From contig JAKZES010000011.1 in assembly GCA_022548915.1 (NCBI GenBank), forward strand, positions 1-64,000: 64,000 bases of DNA. Reading direction: 5' to 3'. The position numbers were made by a program, and so were the translations under genes. This DNA comes from Verrucomicrobiaceae bacterium E54. GTDB lineage: Bacteria; Verrucomicrobiota; Verrucomicrobiia; Verrucomicrobiales; Akkermansiaceae. The first letter of the stretch is position 1, and the number at the start of each line of letters is the position of its first letter. Under the pieces are notes generated by a model, which was not told the DNA's origin, ran no database searches, and was given only the letters and a program-made list of their open reading frames with translations. Shown piece after piece: positions 9,464 to 18,792 of the stretch.

Positions 9464-12133
9464 ATGAAGGGGAAGATGATCGAAGGCTCCGCGGCGGGAC
9501 GCCACGAGACCCGAGTCGCCCTCGGTCTCGTGTTCGCGTCCGGCTTCGCCGCCCTGATCTATCAGGTGCTGTGGATGAAGCAGATCGGCCTGCTCTTCGG
9601 CAACACCTCCCACGCGGCGGGCACGACGCTGGCATCCTTCTTCGCCGGGCTCGCGCTTGGGAGCTGGTTCTTCGGTCGCCGGGTCGCCACCGCGCCCAAC
9701 CCGATGCGGACCTACGCCTGGCTCGAGGCGGGCATCGCGGTCACGGCCCTGCTCTACTTCGCGGTCATGGCCCTCTACCGGTGGATCTACCCGCCGATCT
9801 TCCAAGGCGTCGGTCCCGGGGCCCTGCTCACCTTGATCAAGTTCGGCCTGTCGCTGCTGCTGGTCTTTCCGCCCGCCTTCTGCATGGGCGGCACCATCCC
9901 CGTGATCGGCCAGTTCATGGTCCGCGAGCGTCGCCACTTCGGGCGGATCTCCGCCCTGATGTATGGCCTCAACACGCTGGGTGCGGCGCTGGGTGCGGCG
10001 CTGGCCGGATTCTACCTGCCCCTGTGGCTCGGCTTCGGCCTGACCTGCGGCCTCGCGATTCTCCTTTCGGCCCTGGTCGCGCTGGTCGCCTTCCGTCTGT
10101 CGCGGAGCGCCCGCCCCGTCGCCTTTCAGGCCAATGCCGCCGCGGCGCCTGAGGAGATGCCCGCGCAGGAACCGGAGGTGCGCCTGTCCCGCCAGGAGCG
10201 CCGCCAGCTCGAGCGGGAGCACAAGCGCCGCAGAACACCGGCGCTCAAGCCTGCCGATGCGTCCGCAAATTCACCGCCCGCCGGCGGCCGCCGGGCCATC
10301 CTCTTCCTCGGATTCGTTTCCGGGTTCGGGGTGCTCGCCCTGGAAGTCCTCTGGACCCGACTGTTTTCCCAGGTGCTGGAAAACTCGGTCTACACCTTCG
10401 CCGCCATCCTCGTGATCGTGCTGATCTGCCTGGCGCTCGGCGCCTTGCTCAGCTCCCAGCTGGCCCGCTTGAAGGCGCCGCCCTTCCTGGTGCTCACCGG
10501 ACTGATCCTCGCGGGCGCCGTGGCCGTGACCTTCACCCCCGCCATCTTCCTGGCCGTGACGGACGGCATGCAGGTCGTCGCCTCCACCGGCAGCTGGTTT
10601 TCCTACATCCTCCTGATCTTCCGGACGGGCTTCATCACCATCGGTCCGTCCGCCCTGCTGCTTGGGATGATCTTTCCCTACCTGATGAAGGTGGAGGAGC
10701 GTCACGTGAAATCCCCGGGGCTCTCGCTCGGGCAGCTGGCGGCGGCGAACACGGCCGGCGCCATCCTCGGGGCGCTGCTCTGCGGTTTCCTGCTGCTCGA
10801 CGCCTTGAAGCTCTGGGGCAGCATGCAGGTCATCGCCCTGGTCTACATCGCCGCGGCCCTGCTGCTGCCGCTGAGGTGGGATCGCGCCAGCTTCGCCGCC
10901 AAGGCCGCCTGCCTCGGCGTGCTGCTCATCAACGGCCTCGCCCTCAAGCCGGACCGCCTGCCGGTGCTCAGCACCGACCCGCTCGGCGTCGAGGAACGCC
11001 TCGTCGAATCCTGGGAAGGCAGCGACTGCACCGTCGCGGTCACCGACAGCCGCTACGGACTCGCGATCAAGATCAACTCGCACTACAGCCTCGGTGCGAC
11101 CGGCTCCTACATGCAGGAAAAGTTCCAGGCGGACCTCCCGCTGATGGTCTATCCGGAAACCGAGAGCCTGTTCTTCCTCGGCGTCGGCACCGGCACCACC
11201 GCGGGCAGCGCGCTCGACCCGCGGCATTCCAAGGTGCAACGCGTGGTCGCCTGTGAACTGGTCCCCGAGGTGATCACCGCGGCGAAGAAGTACATGACGG
11301 ATGTGCAGGGCTTCGACACCACCGACGGCCTGTTCGAGGACCCGCGCGCCGAGGTGCTGATCGAGGACGGCCGCCACTACCTGATGGCCACCGATCAACG
11401 CTTCGACATCATCAATGCCGACCTCTTCGTGCCCTTCCGCTCGGGGGCCGGCAGCCTTTACACCCGCGAGCATTTTGAAAATGCCCGGAAGCGATTGAGC
11501 CCGGACGGGGTCTTTGTTCAATGGCTGCCGCTCTATCAGCTCACCGAAAACGAGTTCTCCATCATCGCCCGGACCATGGTCGAGGTCTTCGACCAGGTTT
11601 CGTTGTGGCGTCACAACTTCCAGCCTGGCGATGAGATCGTCGCGCTCATCGGGCACCAGCCCGGGTGCCCCCTGCCGGCGAGCGACCTCGACAGCAGCGC
11701 CGACAAACTGCTCGCGGTTTCCGGCAAGGACCACCGCGACCTCATGCGCCTCAGCCTGCCCCTCGATCCGCAGACCATCCTGCTTTTCTACGGCGGCAAC
11801 CTGACCGCCGCCCGCTCGCTGTTCGAGGACCATCCGGTCAACACCGACAACCGCCCCGTGATCGAGTACATGGCCCCGCGCAGCTACCGCCGCGGCACGG
11901 TGGATGCGCCACCCTGGTTCACCGGCAAGCCCTTCGCCGACTTCGTTGACAAGCTGCAGCAGATCTGTCCTCCGGACCGCGATCCACTCCTGGTGAATCG
12001 CACCAAGGCCAACCATCGCCTGCCCTTGGCCGGCAGCGCCTTCCACCACGCCCGCATCGCCGAAGTCGAAGGGGATGACGAGTCCGCCCGCAAAGGCTGG
12101 GAGAAGTTCGTCTCGGAGTGGACGGACCGGTGA
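9464..12133 (+). CDS. Membrane-bound spermidine/spermine-synthase-like protein
   Basis: 889-aa fusion of an N-terminal membrane domain and a C-terminal spermidine-synthase-type Rossmann domain. Residues about 15-490 hold a dozen or so hydrophobic segments, interrupted near 220-260 by a charged Arg/Glu-rich linker (RLSRQERRQLEREHKRRR). From about residue 550 come LFFLGVGTGTTAGSALD (SAM-binding glycine loop), VVACELVPEVI, DGRHYLMATDQRFDII and FVQWLPLYQLTENEF. Such fused proteins are common in Gram-negative bacteria; whether this one makes a polyamine is not shown. An alternative start at 9476 has a better ribosome-binding site (AAGGGG 3 nt upstream). A C-terminal TPR-like stretch (SAFHHARIAEVEGDDESARK) ends the protein. 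Confidence 0.85.
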   Translation: MKGKMIEGSAAGRHETRVALGLVFASGFAALIYQVLWMKQIGLLFGNTSHAAGTTLASFFAGLALGSWFFGRRVATAPNPMRTYAWLEAGIAVTALLYFAVMALYRWIYPPIFQGVGPGALLTLIKFGLSLLLVFPPAFCMGGTIPVIGQFMVRERRHFGRISALMYGLNTLGAALGAALAGFYLPLWLGFGLTCGLAILLSALVALVAFRLSRSARPVAFQANAAAAPEEMPAQEPEVRLSRQERRQLEREHKRRRTPALKPADASANSPPAGGRRAILFLGFVSGFGVLALEVLWTRLFSQVLENSVYTFAAILVIVLICLALGALLSSQLARLKAPPFLVLTGLILAGAVAVTFTPAIFLAVTDGMQVVASTGSWFSYILLIFRTGFITIGPSALLLGMIFPYLMKVEERHVKSPGLSLGQLAAANTAGAILGALLCGFLLLDALKLWGSMQVIALVYIAAALLLPLRWDRASFAAKAACLGVLLINGLALKPDRLPVLSTDPLGVEERLVESWEGSDCTVAVTDSRYGLAIKINSHYSLGATGSYMQEKFQADLPLMVYPETESLFFLGVGTGTTAGSALDPRHSKVQRVVACELVPEVITAAKKYMTDVQGFDTTDGLFEDPRAEVLIEDGRHYLMATDQRFDIINADLFVPFRSGAGSLYTREHFENARKRLSPDGVFVQWLPLYQLTENEFSIIARTMVEVFDQVSLWRHNFQPGDEIVALIGHQPGCPLPASDLDSSADKLLAVSGKDHRDLMRLSLPLDPQTILLFYGGNLTAARSLFEDHPVNTDNRPVIEYMAPRSYRRGTVDAPPWFTGKPFADFVDKLQQICPPDRDPLLVNRTKANHRLPLAGSAFHHARIAEVEGDDESARKGWEKFVSEWTDR

Positions 12134-12272
12134 GAGGATCGCCGTCCGAGTGATTGTTTCTCTTGTGACCTTCGGCAGCGGCATCCAGAAGATCACCAAA
12201 GCAGGCGGATCGACCGGAAATTCTGTGCCTTTTCCTCAGGGATTTTGAGCGAGTGCGTCACGTTCCCGCGGG

Positions 12273-14375
12273 TTGCTTGACCTCGTGAGCCTGGGTAATA
12301 AATGTGTGATCGGTGTGAAAGCGGCTGACAACCGTCCCGATCCGGGCTCCGCGACTGCGGCGGGATTGCCTCTAGGTTCGGCCGCCCTGATGATCGGAGT
12401 CACGATGCTGTGCCTGGGCACCGGCGGGATGGGCAACGCAGCGCCGGGTGATCTCGATGTCAGCTTCGGCACCGGAGGCATGGTGACCACGGACTTTGGC
12501 GGTGACCCCTACAACCGCGGATTCGCCGTCGCCCTGCAGGCCGACGGCAAGATCGTGGTGGCGGGCATCTCCGGTTTGCCCACCGATGTTGCCGTGGTGC
12601 GCTACAATTCGGATGGCAGCCTGGACACGGGCTTTGGCGGCAGCGGGAAGGTCACGACGAACATCAGCGGTTACGACAATTGCTGCGGGGTGGTGGTGCA
12701 ACCCGACGGCAAGATCGTCGTCGGAGGCGAGACGGGTTCCGCCGACTTTGCCCTGGTCCGATACGAGTCGGATGGCAGCCTGGACACCGGGTTTGGGAAC
12801 GCCGGAAAAGTTGTGACGGATGTTACCGGCAGCTCCGAGTTTGCACGCGGCATGGCATTGCAGGCCGATGGCAAAATTCTCCTCGTGGGCAACGCCTACA
12901 ACGCCAGCCAGCATGATTTCGTCGTGGTTCGATACTTGTCGGATGGCAGCCTGGACACGGGCTTTGGCAGCGGCGGCTCGGTTCTGACGGATATCGGCGC
13001 CAACGACTATGCCTATTGCGTCACGGTTCAGTCGGATGGCAAGATCCTCGTCGCCGGGTATTCCACGGGTGTGAGCGCTGAAGACGATTTTTCGATGGTG
13101 CGCTACCATGCCGACGGGGCCCTGGACACCACCTTCGACAGCGATGGCAAGGTGACCAAGGACATCGGCTATGACGACCGGGCGTATGGGGTCGCCGTGC
13201 AACCCGACGGCAAAATCGTCATCGTCGGCGAGTCCTATGTCAGCTCCATCTGGTATCGGGAGTATGCCATGGTTCGCTATGCGGCGAGCGGTGCCCTTGA
13301 TACCGGGTTTGGCACGAGCGGCAAGGTCACGGTGGGTACTGGGTATCGACAATTGAATGATTCTGCCAGGGGGGTGGCGTTGCAACCGGACGGCAGGATC
13401 GTCTTGGCGGGTGAGTCCGTGGTGAGCAACTCGGACTTCTCGGTCGCGCGGTTCGAGCCGGATGGCGGTCTGGACAGTACTTTTGGTGGAGGCTTCGTCA
13501 CCACCGATATCGGGGGCGGAAACGACTATGGCCAGTGTGCGGCCCTGCAGCCCGACGGGCAGATCGTAGTGGCGGGCTACATTTATGATGGAGGTGACCA
13601 GGATTTCGCCGTCGTCCGCTACATCGGCGGCGATCCGGAGATTGGCTTGGAGCAACCCTTGGGGACGGATCTTGTGAGTGGCGTGAGTTCAGTGGATTGC
13701 GGGGCGGGCAAGCTTGGCATGAGCTCCACACCGGTGACCTTCACGATTACCAATGCCGGGCTGGCCACGCTGACAATAGCCGGCGTGAGTGTGAGTGGTG
13801 GCGAGTCCGGCGACTTCACGGTAAGCACGGCGGGCATGGGTTCCGATGTAGCACCAGGCGGGACGACAAGCTTCACCGTGACGTTCAGCCCGAGTGCAAT
13901 TGGCAACCGAACGACGACCTTGAACATCGGTAGCAACGACGCGGACGAGAATCCATTCACGCTCACACTTTCCGGAATGGGATTGACTGCTTTGGAGGCG
14001 TGGCGCCTCCAGCACTTCGGACAGACGGAGAACACCGGAGACGCCGCGGACACGGCCGATCCCGATCACGACGGTCTGCAGAACCTGCTGGAATGGGCGT
14101 GCCACTCGAGTCCGACTCAAGCGGGTGGCTCACCAGTGCAAGCGCACGTCGATTCGCCCCAGCTGAAGCTTCTCTACGATCGCTCCGTGGAGGCCGTCGA
14201 TGCAGGCGCGGTGTTCACGGTGCAGTGGAGTGAGACGATGGCCGCCGGGGATTGGTACAGCGACGGCATCACGGAAAGCATCCTCTCGGATGACGGCACG
14301 GTTCAGGAGGTTGAAGCCACACGCCCGATGGGCTCGGGCAGGCTGTTCATGAGGCTTCAGGTTGCGGCACCCTGA
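12273..14375 (+). CDS. Delta-60 repeat beta-propeller surface protein with choice-of-anchor D domain
   Basis: Secreted protein of about 700 aa. At least seven copies of a roughly 54-60-residue repeat carry the signature (Q/A)xDGKI(V/L)VAG, then VVRY and DGSLDTGFG, characteristic of delta-60 (DUF5122) repeats that form a propeller. From about residue 455 a choice-of-anchor D type Ig-like domain follows (FTITNAGLATLTIAGVSVSG, VAPGGTTSFTVTFSPS). Then comes AWRLQHFGQTENTGDAADT and DPDHDGLQNLLEW, a calcium-binding-like element common in secreted Verrucomicrobia proteins. The start is uncertain: TTG at 12273 opens the frame, but GTG at 12306 or ATG at 12390 could be used; the hydrophobic signal segment is near residues 33-55. 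Likely surface-anchored; role unknown. Confidence 0.8.
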   Translation: MLDLVSLGNKCVIGVKAADNRPDPGSATAAGLPLGSAALMIGVTMLCLGTGGMGNAAPGDLDVSFGTGGMVTTDFGGDPYNRGFAVALQADGKIVVAGISGLPTDVAVVRYNSDGSLDTGFGGSGKVTTNISGYDNCCGVVVQPDGKIVVGGETGSADFALVRYESDGSLDTGFGNAGKVVTDVTGSSEFARGMALQADGKILLVGNAYNASQHDFVVVRYLSDGSLDTGFGSGGSVLTDIGANDYAYCVTVQSDGKILVAGYSTGVSAEDDFSMVRYHADGALDTTFDSDGKVTKDIGYDDRAYGVAVQPDGKIVIVGESYVSSIWYREYAMVRYAASGALDTGFGTSGKVTVGTGYRQLNDSARGVALQPDGRIVLAGESVVSNSDFSVARFEPDGGLDSTFGGGFVTTDIGGGNDYGQCAALQPDGQIVVAGYIYDGGDQDFAVVRYIGGDPEIGLEQPLGTDLVSGVSSVDCGAGKLGMSSTPVTFTITNAGLATLTIAGVSVSGGESGDFTVSTAGMGSDVAPGGTTSFTVTFSPSAIGNRTTTLNIGSNDADENPFTLTLSGMGLTALEAWRLQHFGQTENTGDAADTADPDHDGLQNLLEWACHSSPTQAGGSPVQAHVDSPQLKLLYDRSVEAVDAGAVFTVQWSETMAAGDWYSDGITESILSDDGTVQEVEATRPMGSGRLFMRLQVAAP

Positions 14376-14658
14376 ATCACGAGTCGCCCACAAGCTCGCC
14401 CACCCCGGCACGGGCTTTGGAGGGTTCGGTGTCTACCTATCAGATGACACGCCTTCCCACCGATAGGATCGATGCCCTCCGAGGCAAGAAGCGAGACCCA
14501 CTGCGGCAACCGGAAGATGTGATCCTTCTCCGGGTCCTGCGGATCCTTGACAAGGGCGTTGGAGGGAATGCCCCGCACATCCACGATGCCATTGGTGACG
14601 ATCATTGGTCCCAAGGAGATAGAGTCGGTGCCGCAGGCGGGTATTCGTTGGGTGAACC
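14376..14658 (-). other. Gene-free stretch with a protein-like antisense frame, possible gene remnant
   Basis: About 280 nt between the delta-60 gene and the fucosidase. On the minus strand a frame from 14668 to 14357 reads protein-like text (CGTDSISLGPMIVTNGIVDV, then DHIFRLPQWVSLLASEGIDP) before degenerating into Arg/Cys-rich sequence. It overlaps the fucosidase start, has no signal peptide and matches no family I recognise. It could be the 3' remnant of a lost gene or chance. Confidence 0.25.
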
Positions 14659-16455
14659 ATGAACGCATCCTTTGACCTGTGGCGCCCGGTCCTCCGGAGC
14701 GCCGTCATCGCCGCGGCCGTGCTGGTTTCCGGAAACCACGCGATGGCCGAGTCGCCCGATCCCTACGCCGACGAGACCCCCGCACAACGCGACGCCCGGA
14801 TGGGCTGGTGGCGCGATGCGAAGTTCGGGATGTTCATCCACTGGGGAGTGTATGCCGTGCCGGCCGGGACCTACGAGGGGAAGCGAATCGGCGGCATCGG
14901 CGAGTGGATCATGCGCCGTGCGGAAATCCCGGTCGACACGTATCGCGGCTACGCGCGGGAGTTCAATCCGGTCCACTACGACCCCGCCGCCTGGGCCGAC
15001 CTGGCGAGGCAGGCGGGCATGAAATACGTGGTCATCACCAGCAAGCACCACGACGGCTTCGCCCTCTACGACTCGAAGGTGACGGACTGGGATGTCGTCG
15101 ACGCGACACCCTACGGCAGGGACCTGCTCAAGCCGCTGGTCGAGGCGGTCAAGGAGCGGGGCCTGAAAATGGGGTTCTACTACTCCCAGGCCCAGGACTG
15201 GACGCACCCGGGGGGCGGCAAGGCCGGGATGAAGGAAGGCGAGGGCTGGGACGAGAAGCACAAGGGCGACTTCGACCGGTATCTCGAGACGATCGCGTAT
15301 CCCCAGACGAAGGAGATTCTGAGCCGATACGAGCTCGATGTCCTGTGGTGGGACACGCCGACATGGATGAACGAGAAGCGTGCGGCGAAGCTGATTCCGC
15401 TGCTGGAGTTGCGGCCCGGGATCATCCACAACAACCGGCTGGGCGGCGGCTTCAAGGGCGACACCGACACCCCGGAGCAACACATTCCCGCCACCGGCAT
15501 TCCGGGACGAGACTGGGAGGTGTGCATGACGATGAACGACACCTGGGGCTACAAGTCCTACGATGACCACTGGAAGCCGACCGGGGACTTGATCCGCAAG
15601 CTCAGCGACATCGTCAGCAAGGGCGGCAACTTCCTGCTCAACATCGGGCCGAAGGCGGATGGGACGATCCCGGCGGAGTCGATCGAGCGGCTGCGCGAGG
15701 TCGGCCGCTGGATGGATGTGAACGGCGAGGCGATCTACGCGACCACGGCCAGTCCCTTTGCCAGGCTGGCCTGGGGCCGCTGCACGACGAAGGCGGATGC
15801 CGGTGGCGGTGCCCTTTACCTTCACGTGTTCGACTGGCCTGCGGATGGAAAGCTGAAGGTGCCCGGCCTGCGCAGCAAGGTGAGCTCGGCATCGTTGTTG
15901 GACGGAGGGGCGGAACTCGAGGTTCAAGCGGTCGACAATGGCGTGGAGATCACCGTGCCGGCGGAGGCTCCGGATGAAAACGTCAGCATCATCAAGCTGA
16001 ACTATGCGGGGGGGCTGGAAGTGGTCAACGCGCTGCCGCGGCAGGAGAAGGATGGAAGCATCCGCCTTGGCGCCGTCGAGGCCGACATTCACAACCGTGG
16101 CTACTCGAAGCAGGCACGGGTGGAGCGGAAGGACGGCCCGCCGAACATCGGTTTCTGGGAAGACCCCGGGGCCTGGCTCCAATGGACATTCCGTGTCGAC
16201 AAGCCCGGGAAATTCCGCGTGATGGCCGAGACCGCGACGACCGCCGGGGGCGTCCGGTTGCTCGTCGAATCAGGTGGCCGGAAGATCGAGGCGGGGATTT
16301 CCCGGACCCAGGGCTATGGCGACTACTCCACCAAGGAATTGGCGGTGGTCGAGCTGACCAGCGCCGGCGAACACAAGCTCGCCCTGAGGCCGGTAGGGAA
16401 GGGGTGGCACCCGGTCAACCTGAGGAAAGTGGTCCTCGTGCCGGTCGAGCCGTGA
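14659..16455 (+). CDS. Secreted alpha-L-fucosidase, glycoside hydrolase family 29
   Basis: 598-aa exported enzyme that should release L-fucose from glycans. Signal peptide about residues 1-30 (AVIAAAVLVSGNHAMA). The catalytic domain opens with the GH29 hallmark WWRDAKFGMFIHWG, continues with YVVITSKHHDGFALYDS (substrate-binding His-His) and GFYYS, and holds the predicted nucleophile Asp232 in DVLWWDTPTWM. NFLLNIGPKADGTIP closes the barrel as in other family members. The final 130 residues (about 465-598; FWEDPGAWLQWTFRVDKPGK onward) look like a carbohydrate-binding beta-sandwich. The convergent SGNH hydrolase and DapA-family genes nearby would suit further processing of deacylated sugars, but operon structure does not link them. 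Confidence 0.93.
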   Translation: MNASFDLWRPVLRSAVIAAAVLVSGNHAMAESPDPYADETPAQRDARMGWWRDAKFGMFIHWGVYAVPAGTYEGKRIGGIGEWIMRRAEIPVDTYRGYAREFNPVHYDPAAWADLARQAGMKYVVITSKHHDGFALYDSKVTDWDVVDATPYGRDLLKPLVEAVKERGLKMGFYYSQAQDWTHPGGGKAGMKEGEGWDEKHKGDFDRYLETIAYPQTKEILSRYELDVLWWDTPTWMNEKRAAKLIPLLELRPGIIHNNRLGGGFKGDTDTPEQHIPATGIPGRDWEVCMTMNDTWGYKSYDDHWKPTGDLIRKLSDIVSKGGNFLLNIGPKADGTIPAESIERLREVGRWMDVNGEAIYATTASPFARLAWGRCTTKADAGGGALYLHVFDWPADGKLKVPGLRSKVSSASLLDGGAELEVQAVDNGVEITVPAEAPDENVSIIKLNYAGGLEVVNALPRQEKDGSIRLGAVEADIHNRGYSKQARVERKDGPPNIGFWEDPGAWLQWTFRVDKPGKFRVMAETATTAGGVRLLVESGGRKIEAGISRTQGYGDYSTKELAVVELTSAGEHKLALRPVGKGWHPVNLRKVVLVPVEP

Positions 16456-16547
16456 TCCTGCGGGGCTGGACGGGCTCTTTGTTGCGGGCCGGAGCGGCGG
16501 GGCGGAGCGCGCGAACCCCGGGGAAAGGCGGAGAGACGCTTGTGCCG

Positions 16548-16565
16548 CGGCGGGCGGACCCGCCG
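16548..16565. terminator. GC hairpin between convergent genes
   Basis: CGGCGGG at 16548-16554 pairs with CCCGCCG at 16559-16565 across a CGGA loop. It sits between the convergent fucosidase and SGNH hydrolase genes, where a bidirectional stop would be expected, but no T-run follows. Confidence 0.35.
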
Positions 16566-16570
16566 GGGCT

Positions 16571-17440
16571 TCAGGAAGGATCGATCGGTCCCAGCTTCAT
16601 CAGGCGCTCGATCTCCGGGGTGATGGCATCGGCCATGACCTCGTATCCCTCGGGCGTGAGGTGCGTGCCGTCGGTGTAGAGGCCCTCTTTCAGTGTGCCA
16701 TCGGGATTCATGAAGTGCTCCTGCAGATCCATGAAGACCACCTGGTCCTCGGGATAGTGGTAGCCGGCCAGGATGCGGTTGGTTTCCCGACACTTCACCT
16801 GTTTCTCCGGGTTCTTGACCGGCAGGATGCTTAGCACGATCACCCGCGTCGCCGGCAACCGTTGCCGGAACGCCTGCGCGATGGCGCGCACGCCATCCGC
16901 AACCTCGTCCGGCGGGGTGTCCATGCCCAGGTCCCACTTCACCCTGCCGCCATCGCTTTGCTTGACGACGTAGTTGTTGGTGCCGCACAGCAGGACCGCG
17001 ACGCGCGGGGCTTCGCCTTCCGGGAAGTCGAGGTTTCCGTGCGTGACCCGGTAAAGCATGACCGGCGTGATGTCGCCGGAGTTGCCCATGTTGATCGGCT
17101 TGTATTTTGCGAACCGCTCCTGCCAAACCGCCTCGCCGTTGGCGTCGAGCAGGGTCCAGCCCTTGGTGATCGAGTCGCCGAAGAACACGAGCTGAGTGCC
17201 CTCGGCCCGCGCGACCTCGGCGTTGACCCGTTCGAACTGGCCCCGCCAGTACTCGTCGTGGATCTTCCCGGGAGCCGTGGTGCTGGGAGAGGCCGGGATC
17301 GGGTCGAGGAAATCCGGCGCTGGTGGCGGGTTCCCCGCGACCTCTTGCAGCGGCTCTTTCTCCGAGTCGCAGCCAAGCAGGGCCAATGATCCCACCACCA
17401 CGCAGGCAAGCTTCCGGATGCGGGTAAAGGGCGTTTTCAT
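16571..17440 (-). CDS. SGNH/GDSL-type hydrolase lipoprotein
   Basis: 289-aa predicted lipoprotein esterase. The signal ends in LALLGC with the lipidated Cys at 24, which is why the ATG at 17440 was chosen over longer frames. Block I LVFFGDSITKGW carries the nucleophile Ser90, block III is LLCGTNNYV, and block V DGTHL supplies Asp257 and His260, so the full SGNH triad and oxyanion residues are present. The closest relatives by motif are platelet-activating-factor acetylhydrolase-like enzymes that deacylate carbohydrates or lipids. It is transcribed towards the fucosidase, and the aldolase gene follows upstream on the same strand with a 115-nt gap. Confidence 0.88.
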   Translation of the reverse strand: MKTPFTRIRKLACVVVGSLALLGCDSEKEPLQEVAGNPPPAPDFLDPIPASPSTTAPGKIHDEYWRGQFERVNAEVARAEGTQLVFFGDSITKGWTLLDANGEAVWQERFAKYKPINMGNSGDITPVMLYRVTHGNLDFPEGEAPRVAVLLCGTNNYVVKQSDGGRVKWDLGMDTPPDEVADGVRAIAQAFRQRLPATRVIVLSILPVKNPEKQVKCRETNRILAGYHYPEDQVVFMDLQEHFMNPDGTLKEGLYTDGTHLTPEGYEVMADAITPEIERLMKLGPIDPS

Positions 17441-17555
17441 TTCACCGGAAGGATAACACAGGCTTCCCGTCGCCCCGTTGGGGCTCCTTTTGGTTTCCCC
17501 GGCAGCAGGCAAGCGATCACGGCGCCGGGCCAGGGTTGATCCGGGCACACCTTGA

Positions 17556-18455
17556 TCACGTCGGCCGGTTTGCGGCGGCCTTGTGGATGATCTTGAGCGC
17601 CGCCTCGCGCTCCTCGCCGACCAGCGGCATGCGCGGTGCGCGTACGGTTTCAGTGCCGTAGCCCATCTCGGCGCAGGCCAGCTTCACGTACTGCACCAGC
17701 TTCGGCACCGAATCGAAGTGCAGCAGGTCCATGTACCAGCGGTAGATCTCGACGCCCCGCTCCCAGTCCTTGGCCTCGGCGGCATCCCACATCAGGCGGT
17801 TCTCCTTCGGGAAGGCATCGACCAGTCCGGAAATCCACCCGGCGCAGCCGAGCATGATGCTCTCGAGCGCGACGTCGTCGAGTCCGGAGAAGATGATGTA
17901 GCGGTCGCCGAGCTTGTTGAAGAGGTCGGTGATGCGGCGGGTGTCGCCGGCCGCCTCCTTGATGCAGACGATGTTTTCGACGTCCGCCAGGTCCTCGAAC
18001 ATCTCCGGAGTCAGGTCGACCCGGTAGACCGGCGGGTTGTTGTAGCACATGATCGGCAGGTCGGTGGCGCCGGCCACGGTGCGGAAATGGTTCACCGTCT
18101 CGCGGCGGTCGGAGTTGTAGACCATGCCGGGCATGACCATGAAGCCATCGACGCCGGCGGCGGCGGCGGCGCGGGCGGTCTCGCACGCGTTGGCGGTGGT
18201 GAACTCGGCGATGCCGTTGAGCAGCGGGACCTGGTCGCCGCAGACCTCCTTGGTTGCCTTGAGCACCTTCACCTTCTCGTCGAGCGAGAGCGAGCAGTTC
18301 TCGCCGATCGTGCCGAGCATGATGAGGCCGTGGACGCCTTCCTCGAGCATCGCCTCGACATGCTTCTGCGTGGACGGCAGGTCGAGGGTGAAGTCGTCGT
18401 GAAACTGCGTGGGGAGGGCCGGATAGACACCGTGCCAATCGACTTTGTGGGACAT
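17556..18455 (-). CDS. DapA-family (class I) aldolase/lyase
   Basis: 299-aa TIM-barrel protein of the dihydrodipicolinate synthase / N-acetylneuraminate lyase family. Schiff-base Lys166 lies in NIVCIKEAAGD and the catalytic Tyr138 in IMCYNNPPVY. The carboxylate-binding loop reads GTIGE (48-52) rather than the GTTGE of true DapA, which points to a non-lysine role such as cleavage of a 2-keto-3-deoxy sugar acid or sialic acid. ATG at 18455 was chosen because the family's N terminus (HGVYPALPTQF) starts just after it. The nearby fucosidase makes a keto-deoxy-fuconate aldolase a reasonable guess, not a demonstrated one. Confidence 0.85.
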   Translation of the reverse strand: MSHKVDWHGVYPALPTQFHDDFTLDLPSTQKHVEAMLEEGVHGLIMLGTIGENCSLSLDEKVKVLKATKEVCGDQVPLLNGIAEFTTANACETARAAAAAGVDGFMVMPGMVYNSDRRETVNHFRTVAGATDLPIMCYNNPPVYRVDLTPEMFEDLADVENIVCIKEAAGDTRRITDLFNKLGDRYIIFSGLDDVALESIMLGCAGWISGLVDAFPKENRLMWDAAEAKDWERGVEIYRWYMDLLHFDSVPKLVQYVKLACAEMGYGTETVRAPRMPLVGEEREAALKIIHKAAANRPT

Positions 18456-18792
18456 GAGGGCGGGAGTCTGCCGGGGGACCGGACTCCTTGTAAATCGCGA
18501 CTTTTCCAAAGCGCCGGGATGGGAGGCAAAAAGCGCCCTGTGAGACTCGCGGGGTTTCCCGCGAGCCCGGCTTGCGTCGAGTGCTGAGGCACAGAGGTTT
18601 CAGAGGACACTGAGGAGGATTGCCAATGTCAGGCCTCCTCGAAGCACAATGACCCGTCCGGGCTCTGCGAACCCCCGTGATCTCTGCACCTCCGTGGCCG
18701 AAGAAAGGCCCAAACCACGGAGATCACGGAATCCACCGAAAACCGGAGTCTGCCCCGTGTCTTCCATGGATTCCGCGGTTCTCCACGTGGTA
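18456..18792. repeat. Repeat-filled intergenic region with nonamer arrays and a hairpin
   Basis: This 337-nt stretch has no supportable gene. It holds a perfect 8-bp hairpin (CTCGCGGG 18546-18553, CCCGCGAG 18558-18565) and several nonamer-periodic arrays: CACAGAGGT-TTCAGAGGA-CACTGAGGA (18590-18616); CTCTGCGAA-CCCCCGTGA-TCTCTGCAC-CTCCGTGGC (18663-18698) opposite CCACGGAGA-TCACGGAAT-CCACCGAAA (18715-18741); and CTTCCATGG-ATTCCGCGG-TTCTCCACG (18761-18787). The facing arrays are partly complementary, so RNA or single-stranded DNA could fold. Confidence 0.6.

Noticed and set aside
10271-12199. 642-aa minus-strand open frame opposite the spermidine-synthase-like gene
   Set aside because: Low-complexity Gly/Glu/Gln/Arg sequence without family character.
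12500-13620. Repeated DNA words in the delta-60 gene as a possible CRISPR or tandem repeat array
   Set aside because: The periodicity is about 165-180 nt, diverged, and fully explained by protein repeats in one frame.
14602-16182. 526-aa minus-strand open frame opposite the fucosidase
   Set aside because: Opposite a gene with clear GH29 motifs.
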